Shown here piece after piece: positions 34,735 through 46,986 of a stretch of 64,000 bases of DNA. Source of the DNA: Talpa occidentalis (Eukaryota > Chordata > Mammalia > Eulipotyphla > Talpidae); contig NW_023601433.1 in the NCBI RefSeq assembly GCF_014898055.3, forward strand, positions 72,213,683 to 72,277,682, read 5' to 3'. The notes under the pieces were generated by a model that worked only from the letters and a program-made list of their open reading frames with translations, made no database searches and was not told the DNA's origin. The position numbers were made by a program, and so were the translations under genes. Numbering within the stretch: position 1 is the stretch's first letter; each line of letters starts with the position of its first letter.

Positions 34735-35060
34735 TTGCGGGGAGGCTGCAGATTAGTTTCTTTAGGGGCTACCTCATTAATTACCAAAAATTGGCAGGGT
34801 TAAAACAACACAGATTTTTTCTTTCACTGTTCCAGAGACCAGAAATCTGAAATCAAGGCTTTGGTAGGGAGCTACACTCTAGAGCTGTACTTCCTCATAG
34901 CTCTAAGGGAGAGTGCTTCCTTCTTTTTCCAACTTCCAGTGGCTGCAGGCATGTCTTAGCTGCTGCAAGCTAACTAATCCCTCCCTTCACATGGTCTTTG
35001 TCTTTGTACCTGTCCTCGTCTTATAGGGGAACTAGTCGTAGGAAGGAAAAAGACAGTAGC
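34735..35060 (-). mobile_element. MaLR-like LTR remnant
   Basis: Reverse complement of an old mammalian LTR: AGACCAGAAATCTGAAATCA, CAACTTCCAGTGGCTGCAGG and TTCACATGGTCTTTGTCTTT occur in the order expected of ERVL-MaLR/MLT1-type LTRs. No viral coding sequence is attached. Confidence 0.45.
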
Positions 35061-36579
35061 AGCTCCAGAAAAACCTAATCCCAACCTTTCCAAGACCCAG
35101 AGGCAACTTCACAGCAGAATCTAATTCTGAGTGGAATTGAAGGCCTCGCTGCAGACTATGTACTTTTAATAATGTTTAAATAAAACATAGGAGCATGGGT
35201 ATGATCTCCTTACTGAGCCTGGCTTGTCAGCTGCCCGGGTAGAGTCATAAATAGTTAATAGACAACCACTTATGGTTCTACTTCTGTTAAATCCAGCATC
35301 AATTATATATGGTCCATGCATTATTTACGTGGTGTTACTTTGGGGTATATTTTCTACCTTCAGTGGGGAAAAGGAAAAGAATGTGAGGCCTGAAAACAAA
35401 TGAGAGGGTAGCTCCCTTCTGTATTGGTGCATTTCCCTGTAAGGAGAAAGCCTCCCATTGACATGATTGAGAGATTAGAGTGAACTTGGACCTGAGAGGC
35501 CTTTGCCATACCACCAGGAAAAAAGCTTGGGACAGTGCTGGGCTCAGAGGTGTTTAGCAACCAGTTCTCCAGGCTCAATGGAGTCTTGATTTATAGTGTT
35601 TGCCAATATCTATGGTGTAAATCCTCCCACCAGGGCAGATTTCCAGCTAACACATGGAATTGTTTAACGCAGAATTGGGAAGCAACGCACTGTAGCACAC
35701 CCTGATAGAACATTCCCACCGATTAGATATGATAGACGAAAATATACTTCAGAAGCACAGATGACAGTAAAATGTTAGTAAAGCAATTAGGAAGCAATGC
35801 ATTCTGCATATGTTATCTTTATTTTTGACATGGTTTATTTAATTTCAAGTGATTTCATTTAATTTTTAATAATAGTTGTGTTTGACAACTGGCTCTCAAA
35901 ATTCCTAAAAATTTAGCAGTCAGCTCTTGCAAGCTGGTAGGCTCCGTTCCAGCATCCCATTGACTTGACGTCTCCTTGGGTAGGTCCGCCATGCCCTGGG
36001 CAGGAGGCTGTGGTGGAGTGGAAGGAGCATGAGTGTGCAGTCAGAAGGCTCTTAAGTCTCATCACTCACCACCCTTTTAAAGCAATGTTTCTTTACCATC
36101 AAAACTGTCTTCTTGAGAACATTCTTTGACCCCAGGCATAAAATAGGTGCTCACATCTACTTGAAGAGACTCAGGCTATGGTCCTCCACCTTTCCTCTTG
36201 TACACTTTCTCCTGTCTTCTGAGACTCTGGCCACATCAGGTAGAGTCCTCAGAAAACTCAAAGACAGATTTGTCTAGTTTCCATGCTGGTGTTTGTTTGT
36301 TTTTTTGTTTGTTTTTGTTTTTTTTTGCCACCCAAAGACTTGTGTTTCTAAACTCTGCATGTGGAACCCAGCACCCTCCCTTTGCTTCCCGGGTAGGTGC
36401 AGGGGTGGGGGGAGGTCAATTCATCAAACCCAGAGTTGAGGGTTTCATTTTAAAAAGAGCTCAGCATTTTCCTCTTGCAAATGGCTGTGAACTTCTAAGC
36501 ATAAAGATGAATTATTTTGGCTGGGAACTGAGTATTTAAAAAGGCTTTCCATATGGAGGGCATTTGGGGCCACAAGCAG

Positions 36580-37560
36580 GGTGTAAATAACACCTTTTAT
36601 GGCTCTCCTGACAGGGAGATAGCTCTCCTAATTACTGCCCGTTATCTCAGTGTGATCTGAAATGACCCAACACGTTTATAAACTCTTGTGTGCGCAGACT
36701 GCTTTCACTCCCCACTCTTAATGGCCTCCTGCATGCATTCCCAGAGGGCTGACTGACAGGGGGAGGGGGAAAAGGGTATTTATATCACACCCTTCTAGGC
36801 AACATGGTCCCCTGCTTGTCTCCCCACACAGAATTCTGTTTGAAACAAATTTGATCCTCAAAGACTTAGGGTCTGTTGCCAAGCCCCAGACATGTTTCTG
36901 AAATGGAATTCTTGCAAGCTGTCTTTATCCCAAATGGTGAATGTGCTTGTCTCAATTCAAAAGGTGTTATCATCTAATGAAATGAGTTTCTTTGCGTCTG
37001 CTTCTGAGATGAGATATCTTGATAACAAAATCTATTACCAAAAGCCTACCTCAGAATAATTGGGTCTATTACTCCCCGACTTATGGCTTTGTTTCTGCAT
37101 TGGAAACAGGCTCTCTAGTAATTAATCAGAATTTAAAATTGCTAATACCAATTACAAATAATGTGTGGAGTCTCAAGATGGCAAACAGAAGAGGAGATAC
37201 TAATCTTGTCCCCTGAGACTTCATCAGTTGAACTTTTGTCACCTTAGACTTGCTGAAAATTAGAGTAACTTAACTCTGCAAAGTTAATTACTTAAAAAAA
37301 GAAAGGGGGAGCTATTGATTGAATGTTGCAGGTGTACATTAAATTATTCAAATAAATCCAATTTAAATTGTTTAGATGAGATTATGTTTCACTTAATTGC
37401 ACATCAAAGAGGGTTGGGAAGGTTAATCTTCACAATTGAAAGCAGGATCATTGTCACAACTGCACATGCTCAGAAGACAGTGGTCCCAAGGAAAACTGGA
37501 GGACCCCAAGTCAGACCCTAGTGCTCTGACTCATCCCCAAATTGCAATTTGATTTGAAGG
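36580..37560. promoter_or_regulatory. AT-rich repeat-poor region, possible conserved element
   Basis: Nearly 1 kb without recognised repeats. It contains several homeodomain-type words (CTCTAGTAATTAATCAGA, CTCCTAATTACTG, GTTAATTACTT) and GATA-type words. Could be regulatory or merely unique intron sequence. Confidence 0.2.
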
Positions 37561-38454
37561 GTAATTTATCTTTTGGGTGCTGTGTTTTTAAAACTGAGTT
37601 TAATGAAAAGGAGAAGACCTCAGAACTTGAGGATGGACCAAGCATAAGGAACACATTTTTTACTGGGAAGACTGGCTGGTTTGGAGTTCTCAGGATGTGG
37701 AAGTGGGAAAGATGAGTGAACTGGTCCAATGACTCTTTGGGTAGTAAGTGACAGAAACAAAATTCAAATTGGCTTAAAATTAAGGTAATATATCGGTTCA
37801 TCTAATAGAATAAGTTTAATGACCTCTGGGTTCAGGTACAGTGGAATTCAGGGATTCAATGATATCAACAGGCTGAGTCCAGGACACTAGGATCAGCTTC
37901 TGCCAGTTTGCCAGAGCTAATTGCATGATCTCTTCCCATCTTGGTATTCAATGACATCACATCAGCAAATTGACATTAATCATCAAGGGAGAATTTACAC
38001 CAGGGAAATTGGAAAATGCTATAAACCATGGATCTTTCCCTCCTTAGAGACAATGTTTAACTCTTACCAGCACTCTACTGCCTGACTTCCTCTCTCACTG
38101 TCTCCATCTTAGGTAGGTGTTGCCCTGTCTTGAAGACAGTCAGGCTGAAAGATGACCACCAGCCAATTCAGTGATAAGAAGTCCCCAACAGTCAAAAAAA
38201 AAAAGAAAGTCCAGAAATGGAATGTCATTGATTCCAGTTGTCCTGGTTTGAGGTCCATGACCAATCCTAAAGCAAGCACTAGTGCCTAAAGGATTGTTCT
38301 GGTAGAACAATCTGGTGGAACAATTCATGGCCAGTCCTGAACCCAGGAGTAGAGCCAGGCCCACTCTAACCACATGATTGGCGAGTGGGGGAAGAAGAAT
38401 CCCCCCAAGAACTGAAATGGGGGTGCCAGAAGGAGAATGGGTTCCAGGGAGGTA

Positions 38455-38800
38455 ACTCCTAGGCTGCTATAATAAAATATTATAGACTGGGTGGCTTGTA
38501 AACACTAGAAATTTAACTCTAATAGCTGTAGAGACTGGGAAGTCCAGGATCAAAGCATGGTTGTATTTTGGTTAGGGCCTTCTTGCTAGTTCCGTAGCTG
38601 GTACCTTCTTGCTGTTTGCTCTATGGCAACAAGGGACTAAGGATCTCTCTGGCTTCTATTACAAGAGCCTCAGTCTCATTCATGAGGGCTTCATCCTCAT
38701 GACCTAATCATCTCCCAAAGGTCTAACCTACTAACATTATCACCTTGGGGGTTTCAACATATGAATTTGGGGGGCAGGACATAAATATTTAGACCAAAGC
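38455..38800 (-). mobile_element. ERVL-MaLR (MLT1/MST-type) solo LTR remnant
   Basis: The plus strand carries GACTGGGTGGCTTGTAAACA, GACTGGGAAGTCCAGGATCA and, near the end, TTTCAACATATGAATTTGGG with GGACATAAATATTTAGACC. Inverted, this is the start (TATG...CATATGTTGAA) and end of a MaLR LTR. No internal region is present. Confidence 0.65.
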
Positions 38801-38930
38801 AATCATTGTCATCCCTGTCATCACTACCACCACCACCTCTATCACCACCACTCCCACCATCATCACCACCATCACTATCACCACCACCACCAGCATGGCC
38901 GCTGTCACCATCACCACCACCACAAGAGTG
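38801..38930. repeat. CAC/CAT trinucleotide low-complexity block
   Basis: Imperfect repeats of CAC and CAT (CACCACCACCAC, CATCATCACCACC). It directly follows the LTR end, so it may derive from the LTR insertion junction. No coding meaning. Confidence 0.9.
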
Positions 38931-38999
38931 AGACCAAAAGCAGAGAACATCACAGAGCCTCGTTAGAAGTAGGCAAGCTCTGAGCTTCAGAGCACAGAG

Positions 39000-39560
39000 G
39001 TGTAAGACCAGACTTTTCCATTCTGAGAATTCTGATATTCATCCCCGAAGTGCTGTGTCCCCCTTGTGATCCATGAGTTCACGGATGCCTCCTTATTTGT
39101 GCTCAGTGTCTTGGGCATTGCTTCATTGGAATTCTGCCCTTTCCCCAGCCTGCCCTTGGCTGCACGCCAGGTAAATGATGCGGCGCCCATCCTGCTGCAT
39201 GTGACCTCCACCGCCACTCAGATAATTAGAATCAACACATTCATTTCCCTAACAGCATTCTCATCTTACCTCCAAAAAATTTTCAAATGGAAAAAGAAAG
39301 GCAAGAACATGCTACATCTGTCCTTGTTCAGGCAATTTGCAGCCGTCGGCAGCTGACATCTATCCAGCTGGGCGGCAGAGCGAGATTTCCTGTTAGCTTT
39401 TGGTGGGAGATGACGTGGTCGATACTGTTATTAAAGTTTGGCAACGGTTTAGAGACAAAGCGACTGGCTGGAGAGAAGCTTATAAACAAACACTCGGGGA
39501 ATCCTTTGGGCTCCTGCCTTTGTGAGCTAATTGCTTGGTGGGTGGGGAGGAAAGAAGACT
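39000..39560. promoter_or_regulatory. Repeat-free block, possible intronic enhancer
   Basis: About 560 bp with no recognisable repeats. It has E-boxes (CAGCTG at 39349-39354 and again near 39364), AGATAATTAGAATC, CTGTTATTAAAG and several CpGs. E-boxes would suit a striated-muscle gene. The call rests on sequence texture alone. Confidence 0.25.
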
Positions 39561-39673
39561 AATGTCACTTCTCAGTAAACAAAAGGAAACTCAGAAAATA
39601 AGATGATTTTCACTTCTTCCTGAGAACTAAAACTTCCTGAGGTTGTACCCACGTGGCAATTGGGTGCTCTATG

Positions 39674-39900
39674 CCAGGAATAGGCAGGGACATCCTATAT
39701 GTAAAGGGCCAATTAGCAAATAGTTTAGATTTGTGGGCTGTACTGCCTCTGACAGAATTACTCAACTGCTACAATAGAGCAAAAGCAGCCACAGGCAATA
39801 CATGAACGAATGGACACGGTTGTGTTCCAATAAAACTTTATTTACAAACACAGGCTGTGGGCTGGATTTGGCCCATAGCATGTGGTTTGTCAATTCCTGC
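39674..39900 (+). mobile_element. hAT-type non-autonomous DNA transposon remnant
   Basis: Contains TGTAAAGGGCCAATTAGCAA, AGCAAAAGCAGCCACAGGCA, CAATAAAACTTTATTTACAA and GGATTTGGCCCATAGCATG. The ends CAGGAAT and ATTCCTG form short terminal inverted repeats. It matches an abundant mammalian hAT/MER1-group element; I am unsure of the exact name. Confidence 0.75.
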
Positions 39901-40835
39901 TTTAAGCTGTATTCAGAAAAGTGGTCAGGGATGGACAGTAGTGCTTCATGTAAACCCTGGCACTGGCCTTTCAGCTGTCTTTTCTGAGTCTCAGTTTCCT
40001 TATCTATAAAATGGGTTATGAGATAGTCAGGAAATTAAGGAATGTCTGTACATATTAAATGACCCACAAATTGTAACTGTTCCTAGAACCCATCTCCTCA
40101 GCCCCATCTGAAAATCCTGAAGAGTGAACTGTTTAAGGAAGCCTCCCTGCACACTTTCTGGTTGGCCCCAGCTACAGTTACAAGTTTGGTGATGCAGGTC
40201 TTTTTGTAGCTCACTTGAAAGTCTAGGGACTCTGGGTTTCTACCATTGCCCTCCCACATCCAGATGCCTTCCCTGCCTCAGCCTCCAGGTGCTGCCTCGG
40301 CTGGAAAGTCCCATGTACACAAATCAAGATTCCATGTACTCACGTCCACTGTTAGAGGGAGTTTATGTTGTAGTTTAATGTTGGACCGACATGAAAGGCT
40401 GCGTCTGCAAAGTCAAGAACACTGCGTTTCAAATCTAATGTCATATTTACATTTTATCTGGGTAGGTCTTAGGGGTAGGGTCCATAAGATTCAGGCAGGA
40501 TCTTAGGGACAGTTGCTACTTTTGTGTGATGATTACTAATAGTTAAGACTCGTTTAACCAGACAGTGGAAAAGATTACTTTTCATAGGAAAAGTGCGAAC
40601 ACCCTCTTGATTTGTGATTCTCTGAGTTTGTCCATTTGTGTCTTTTTGGGGTGTCAGCAAAAGGTTGGTTTTAACTGGGGTTACTTATAGCTTATATCTA
40701 CCTATTAGATAGGTAGATATTGTTGTTGCTATTATTTGTAGGGCAGCCTATCATGTATGCCGAACTTAATGCTTATTTTAAGGTTTAGGTCAACGAATTC
40801 TTCCAAATGCCTTGTGACCTACCACCTTGCTTTTC

Positions 40836-40965
40836 AAAATGTAACTTGTACACCAGCAGCCTTGGGTGCAGAAATGCAGAATCTCAGATCTGCCCCACGC
40901 CTTTGAGTCAAGACTTACTTTTGCATTTGCTGGGACTGCAACCCCCAGCCCGGTCTCTGACATAG
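40836..40965 (-). mobile_element. MER5A-like hAT remnant
   Basis: AAATGCAGAATCTCAGATCTG with a CCCCACGCC middle and TTTGCATTTGCTGGGACTGC resembles the reverse complement of MER5-type elements. Heavily diverged. Confidence 0.4.
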
Positions 40966-42433
40966 GTTCTTCAGGAGATCACTGAGGAGATGGAAGCTGA
41001 GAGAGGTTAGAGACAGGACTTCTCATCCCGCAGAGCCTGTTTCCCAACTTACCTATGGTCTGCCTCACAAATCAAATCTATGATTTTGGTTATTTTGCTT
41101 CTGCTCCTTTTCCCCTCAACTACACCATCAGCTTCCTGTGGATAGGTATGACTTTTTGATCTTTCCAGAGTGGGATCAAAAAGGTAACATGCTCAAAGTA
41201 GGGGTTCAAATGTCTACTACCTGTTGAGTGACTCAATGAAACATTTGCATTTGCAAAAGGTAGGTGTGGCTATCATAATCAACTAGTATGGTTTCCTGGA
41301 CACAGATGCCTTTTAATGCTTTGCATTTTTAGTAAAGAGTAATGTTAGAGGCCAAGGGCTCTTGAAAGTTTGGAGCTTCTCTAGTTTTCTTCCCTGCGGT
41401 GCTGGTTTCAGCAAACAGGACAGGGGAAAACATGGTGCTTTAGATTATTTTCTACTTCACTATAATATATACAAATTCCCTAGAATGGTGGTGTTCAGTG
41501 TGGTAACCACAAGCCTCAGGGGGCTGTTCACATTTAAGTTAATTAAAATTAAATAAAATTAGAAATTCAGTTACTCAGTCACTTTGACCACATATCAAGT
41601 GCTCAGTAGCCACGTGTGAACACCAGGCATAATCTCAAGCAGACATAATTGTTTTGTGTATAATACAAGTTCTTCCCCTTTGTTCTCATTTTATTCACAA
41701 TTCCCTTCCAGATTTCTCCCTAGGGTAGAGCTCATCAGACCACAGCGCCACTTGCTTTTCAAACCCTATTTTATGCACATATGACTTTTCTCATCATATC
41801 ATTGTCATGTGGAGGGGGAGGGCTTGTTCATGGAGCCACCGAGAGTAGTGCATGCTTGGAGAAGCCCTCAGCTCTTTTAGTTAAACCCCGCCTGTGCCTG
41901 AGGTCACCCTAGGCTTGAGCTGGCAAGAATGCAAACATGGTCATCTATTCTCGGTATTTTGCCCATTTTTCTATAAGGTGGACCACGCATCTGCATTTTT
42001 TTGAAAACTGGAAAACTCTTTTTTGAAAAACTTGTTTAGGTCTGCTAATTAACTTTCATAGCTTTTCCTTCCCAAACACAAGAATTCCTCCTTATGATCC
42101 ATGTGGCTACTCAGTATTTAGACCACAAAGACTTAGCTGTTACTGGAATGACAGCATCATAGAATGATGATGGACAAGACCTTAGACGCTTCAAACTAGA
42201 TAATTGTAAGCCTAGTAGCATCTCAAATCGTTAGACATACATAAATCTTAGGAAGTTGAACCATATACATTTGCCATTTGCATAGTTCAAAATGACTGAA
42301 TACAGTTGATTTCAGGCAGCTCAACCTGAGAAAAGTGTGGATACAAGGTACATTGTTAGATGTGGATACAGCATACATTGTTAGAATTTTTAACTCCTAA
42401 ACTACAGAATTTTAAAATCTTAAAGAGTTTCAG

Positions 42434-42663
42434 AACAGGGACAGGCAAACATTTTTAACAAAGAGTCTGAGAGTAAGCAAGTTGTTGCTACTTTCTTGAC
42501 CACAGAGTCTCTGTGTCTTGACATCTGAACTCTACTCTGATGAGCAGACATGACATGCTTACTCTGAATGTAGACAATCCATCCATGAATGAATGTGATT
42601 GTTTACTTACAAGAATAGGCTCAAGCCAAATGTGACCCAAGGGCCATGGTTTGCTGCCTCCGT
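42434..42663 (+). mobile_element. hAT-type non-autonomous DNA transposon remnant
   Basis: Same family as 39674-39900. ACAGGCAAACATTTTTAACA opens it, and GACCCAAGGGCCATGGTTTG with TGCTGCCTC closes it. More diverged in the middle. Confidence 0.6.
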
Positions 42664-43629
42664 TTGGAACACAGGAGCCGAAGCAGTTCCATCAAGCATT
42701 TGAATTGCACAGAAGACTCACAGACTTTTTCCTGCAATTCTGAAGAACCCCATTCAAATATGGATTCATTTTAAGGACAGTTTTGCCTGGTTCAGACCAC
42801 TGTCTCTCCTAGGTGAACATCTGGCCCCTAGAGAGGTAATAAGGGGAAGAAAAGGCCTCCACGGCTACTGCTACTATGCTTCCTGGCCCCAGGAGAGAAT
42901 CCAAGAGCCATGTCCCTGACCTAAGGGAAAATAGTGAGGCCAAAAGAATTGAGGCCTGGCTTCCGAATTGCTGGTCAGGCCCTGAGAGCCAGCCTCTCGA
43001 CCAGAGTGGAAACATCCCGAGTGCCTGGGGGGGGGCAGAATTGATAGACCAGGAAAGAGCCAGTGGGCCCCAGCTGAGAGCTGGATGTGATGAGGCCGTT
43101 CATCCGAGAGGCACGTGCAGCAGGACCATAACCTTGAGATGCGGAGGGAAAAAGAGAGAGCAGCCCACTTAGCAGTTGTTTTTCTTTCCTGCTGAGTCAA
43201 TAAATGAATAAATGGACCATGAGTGGCCAAGTGGCTGATATAATTTTAGACTCCATCAAAAGGAAGATCGCAAAGTGTATGGAGGGAGCTTCTACATCTT
43301 CATGTCCCCCTGCTGGGAGCACAGGCTCACTAATGTCACCATCTGAGTGGCATCTGGAAGGAGGCAGGACCGTCTGGGAGCTGGCATTTATTACCTGCCT
43401 GCTCCATGGCAGACTCTGCAAAGCACTTTCCACACACCATCTAATTAAATCTACACATTCAGCCTCACGAGCGAGGTAATATTTTTATCTCTATTTTACG
43501 CATTAAAAAAAAAGAGGCTTCGGAGAGGTGAAGTGACTTGTCCAAGCCTCAGTGGCAAGGCAAGATTGGCACCAGGATATTGGACCTCATCTCTTGGACA
43601 CCTGTGTTCTTGACCACCATGGCAGCATT

Positions 43630-43790
43630 TTCTGGGCATCACACGCACACAGATCCCCTGGGGATGTTGTGAAAATGCTGGCTCAGGTCAGCAGGTCTGA
43701 GGCAGAGCCTAGGAAACTGTATTTCTAAACAGCAGCTCCTGCTGCTGGCCTGGACACTTCTGTTGTCAGAGCTGGCACTGCACCATGCTT
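43630..43790 (+). mobile_element. MER5A-like hAT remnant
   Basis: Contains CACACAGATCCCCTGGGGAT, CAGGTCTGAGGCAGAGCCTA and GTATTTCTAAACAGCAGCTC, the expected MER5A order (allele-like core, then TTTCTAA). Confidence 0.5.
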
Positions 43791-43961
43791 TCTCCTGATT
43801 CCAGGACCCCTGAAGTCATGGAAGGGGTAGCTGGACGCCTGTGCCATGGGGTCACACAGCAGAAAGTGGTTTGTTCAGGATTCAAATTCAAATCTGCCTG
43901 TTGCAGAGTTTGTGTCTTTTCTAAACTGTCCACCGCCTGCCCTATGCTCTGAGCTTGGTTC

Positions 43962-44190
43962 CCAACAGGGGCCCTTCCACCCCTCAAGTAATATTTTGCA
44001 ATATCTGGGGATGTTGGCTGGTGCAGTATCAATGTTTTAGGTTGGCAAAACTTGGGGGCAGGGTGCTCTAGAGGGTAGAGGCCAGGGATGCTGCGCAGGA
44101 TCCTCAAATGCACAGGCTGCCCCCCATACCCCACAACAAAGAACTACCTGGCTCTAAATGTCAATAATGCCGGCGCTGGGAAGCCCTGCA
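43962..44190 (-). mobile_element. hAT-type MER remnant
   Basis: Plus-strand words GGGGATGTTGGCTGG, GTAGAGGCCAGGGATGCTGC, GCACAGGCTGCCCCCCATA and TAAATGTCAATAATGCCGGC are the reverse complement of the element found in forward orientation at 55180-55388. Confidence 0.6.
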
Positions 44191-44429
44191 TTTCAGCTCT
44201 GTTCTTCAGTCCAGAAAATAAAAACTCATCCAGAATTCGTCTCTGGAGGCCACAAAGTGCCCTTGAATTAGAGTTATGAGCATTTGAAAGCACCCCACTA
44301 AAAAGTGGCATGAATAAATGAGAATCATAAGTGCAAAAAAAAATAAACACCAACCCATTTCCCAATCAATAGAGAAACTTTCCACTACTTTGAGAGGAGC
44401 CTAGGGTGTTCACATCTCTGTAACATCCT

Positions 44430-44930
44430 CTCACCTCGGCAGATGGGAGCCAATCAAGTCTAGAAATCATTGTCTTAATCTCTGGCCATTATCACGCCTG
44501 GCCACACGCTGTTTATCGGCGTCTTTTGCTGTTTATGTCACACCCGCCGTTTTCTCTGACAGTAACCCCCCTCCCCACCCACCCATTCCTTAGGCAGATG
44601 GCATTGACTCTAGTCCAATGTGGAGAAGGCCAGGCCTGGCATTGATTGCCAACACCGATAGCTCTGGCCCACGTCCTCCGTGATCAATGCCTGGGGAGAC
44701 GTCGCCAATCATGCGAGACTATTGATGAGCGTTGACTTACCCGGGACGTTGTTTCTCCCTGTTCACCCAAGTTCATTAATGATGGTCCTTTGGCTGGCCG
44801 GGAATGTTGGCTGGGACTTCACTCATTACCAGGTGATCGAATGTGCCTGGAAAGGGGCAGTGGATCTCCAGAGAGGAAAGGAACAAGTATGACAAATAAA
44901 GATTTCAAATGTATTCAGCTCTTCACAGTG
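44430..44930. promoter_or_regulatory. Repeat-free block, possible conserved intronic enhancer
   Basis: About 500 bp without recognised repeats, with scattered CpGs. It contains paired CAAT-type words (GCCAATCAAG, CCAATCATGCG), GCTGTTTATCGGC, CTGTTTATGTCAC, TTCATTAATGATGG and CCTTTGGCTGGC. The density of transcription-factor-like words exceeds its surroundings. Enhancer function is an inference. Confidence 0.3.
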
Positions 44931-46974
44931 TACAAAGCGCTTGAACGTGACTTGAGGCTCGCTGTATTGATGATAGAGGGAATCGATATCTTTTGTAGAG
45001 TTGAGGGCATAGACTCTAGAATGTATTCATTGGAACCAGAGGGGTTGGGGCACATGGGGGGCCAATTCCTCATCTTGAGCCTGGTGAGTGACTCAGTTCC
45101 ACCCCTGTGCCACCTCCTCCTGGCTGTGACTGTCTGGCGTCCGTGCTGGCATTTGGTCTTCTTAGTCACTGCCGGCCTGGATAACTCTATTCAAGGGGTG
45201 ATGTTCCAATTCCATATTTGCAGTCAGCATCTGCAACCCTCAGCCCCGTCTCTCCTGCGGTGCCCTGGACACATATGGAGGATGCCAACATGGTGAAGCT
45301 AACTCACCTGGGGTTAGGGGTCGTGTTAACAGTAATGACTTTTTCTAACTCTCGAGCATGCAGTAAGGGAGCGGAATAAAGTGTGAGCATGTTTGGAGAG
45401 GGGGATTTGGGGAACCATGTCTGGGGGAGCATGCTTGGGGCATTAAAATAGTGTGGCCATTGGAGCTCAACTTGCGTGCACCAGACACACAAACTAGGAG
45501 TGTGAGAGAGCTGGAGAAAAGGGGTTAGGATGAGGCAGCATCAAAATAGAGTTTTAGAGACCCCCAAACTTGCCACGTAGCTCTGAGAACAGGAAAAGTC
45601 TAGTGTTCAGCGAGTACCTGCTATGTTTTGTGCAGTGTTTCAAACCCCTTCCACCCACAACTCCCCAACTAGCCCCACTGTCAGCAGCCCCGCTGTCATC
45701 CTTCCCACGTTACAGATGAGGGAGGAGGGTCGGGTGGGTGGGCGACGAGACTTGCCGGGGTCACGCTGTAAGTGGTGGAGCTGGGCTGCAAGCCCATGTC
45801 TGTGTGTGCTGAAGCCCAGCTGAGGCCTGAGTCATGGATTTAGAGCTGGCAGAATTTAAAGCTAATGTGGTTATGTGGTGACTTCTAAGTTCCAGGTACT
45901 CCCTCCACCAGGCATTTGGGATAGCTGGCTGATCTGGTACGGCGTTACTCATGAGAGGATCTCAATATAGCAGGAAAGAGACTTGGAAAACAACTACAGT
46001 TTGATGGGATATGAGCTTACTCCAGTGGCTTGTACAAATGCTAGCGGCACAGAGAAGGAAGGAGCTGATTCTACCCAGGGCAGCAGAGAGGCATCATGCA
46101 AAAGTTACCTGTGGAGTGGGTCTTGAAAGATGAGTAGGAGTTGTCAGAGCAGGGAAGAGCATTTCAAGTGGAGGAATGGTAGCAGCCAAGGCACAGAGAC
46201 ATGAAAGAACATGGCATGGCTGGGAGCCGGTAAAGAGTAGAAATCACTGTGGTGTGGGGTGCAGAGTGTGGGCAGTGGAAGCAGAAGACACTGGGAGGCA
46301 CTGGGAGAGCAACTGTGAAGGGCTCGATAAGCCAAAACACACCAATTGAAAATGTGTGAAGTGAGGAGGCACAGAAGCATATTAAACAGGGGAGGACATG
46401 ATCAGAATGAAGAGATTCTCCCTTGGATACTTCGTGGAGCATGGCTAGAGGGGGGCCTGGATCCGTGAAAGGAAGACCCATCCACGGCTACAAGCACCTT
46501 TGGGAGATGATGATGGAGACTGAAACTATGATGAGGGACTAGGACTAGAAAGCAGGAGAACCTTGCAAGTGATTAGCCCATTGTATTGATAAGATGTTTG
46601 AGGGCCCGAGAAGGGACATCACAATTTGTTCTCACACGAACTTCCTTAGAACCCGTAGCCACTTGAGAAGTTTCAAAGTCCAGTTTCCCTTCTTCTGCAA
46701 TCACATGGGCTAATGGGCTGAGAAGAAATATGAGCTTCATTTCCATTTAAATTGAAATAAGACATGTCAAAGGTGGCTTGATAATTACCGCCTGGAACAA
46801 TGGCCCTCTGATGCAGGAAGTGTAGTGCCGGTATATGTGGTACAGATAATTTTTGCATTTGAGACTTAATTATGTTGATGTAATTATTCCTCTGTCAGGA
46901 AAATTGGGTGGCACAGATATGTCATATTTGCATTTGAGCAGAAAAATGAAATGCCTTTCTTCTTTTTCTTTCAG

Positions 46975-46986
46975 GAAGCAAATCGG
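46975..46986 (+). CDS. MYO18B: Candidate 12-nt in-frame microexon of MYO18B
   Basis: Twelve bases, GAAGCAAATCGG (Glu-Ala-Asn-Arg), lie between a strong acceptor (CTTTCTTCTTTTTCTTTCAG, 46955-46974) and a usable donor (CGG|GTAGGT). Exon 30803 ends and exon 56213 begins in phase 0, so inclusion would insert four residues between CMEL and EKYV without a frameshift. Four residues is a coiled-coil stutter, the insertion heptads tolerate best. Upstream sequence is repeat-free and contains TTTGCATTTGAG twice (46852-46863, 46927-46938). I do not recall these residues in known MYO18B isoforms, so this is speculative and chance remains possible. Confidence 0.3.

Noticed and set aside
38455..38800. Possible complete endogenous retrovirus
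   Set aside because: Only LTR-type sequence is visible; no gag, pol or env frames adjoin it.
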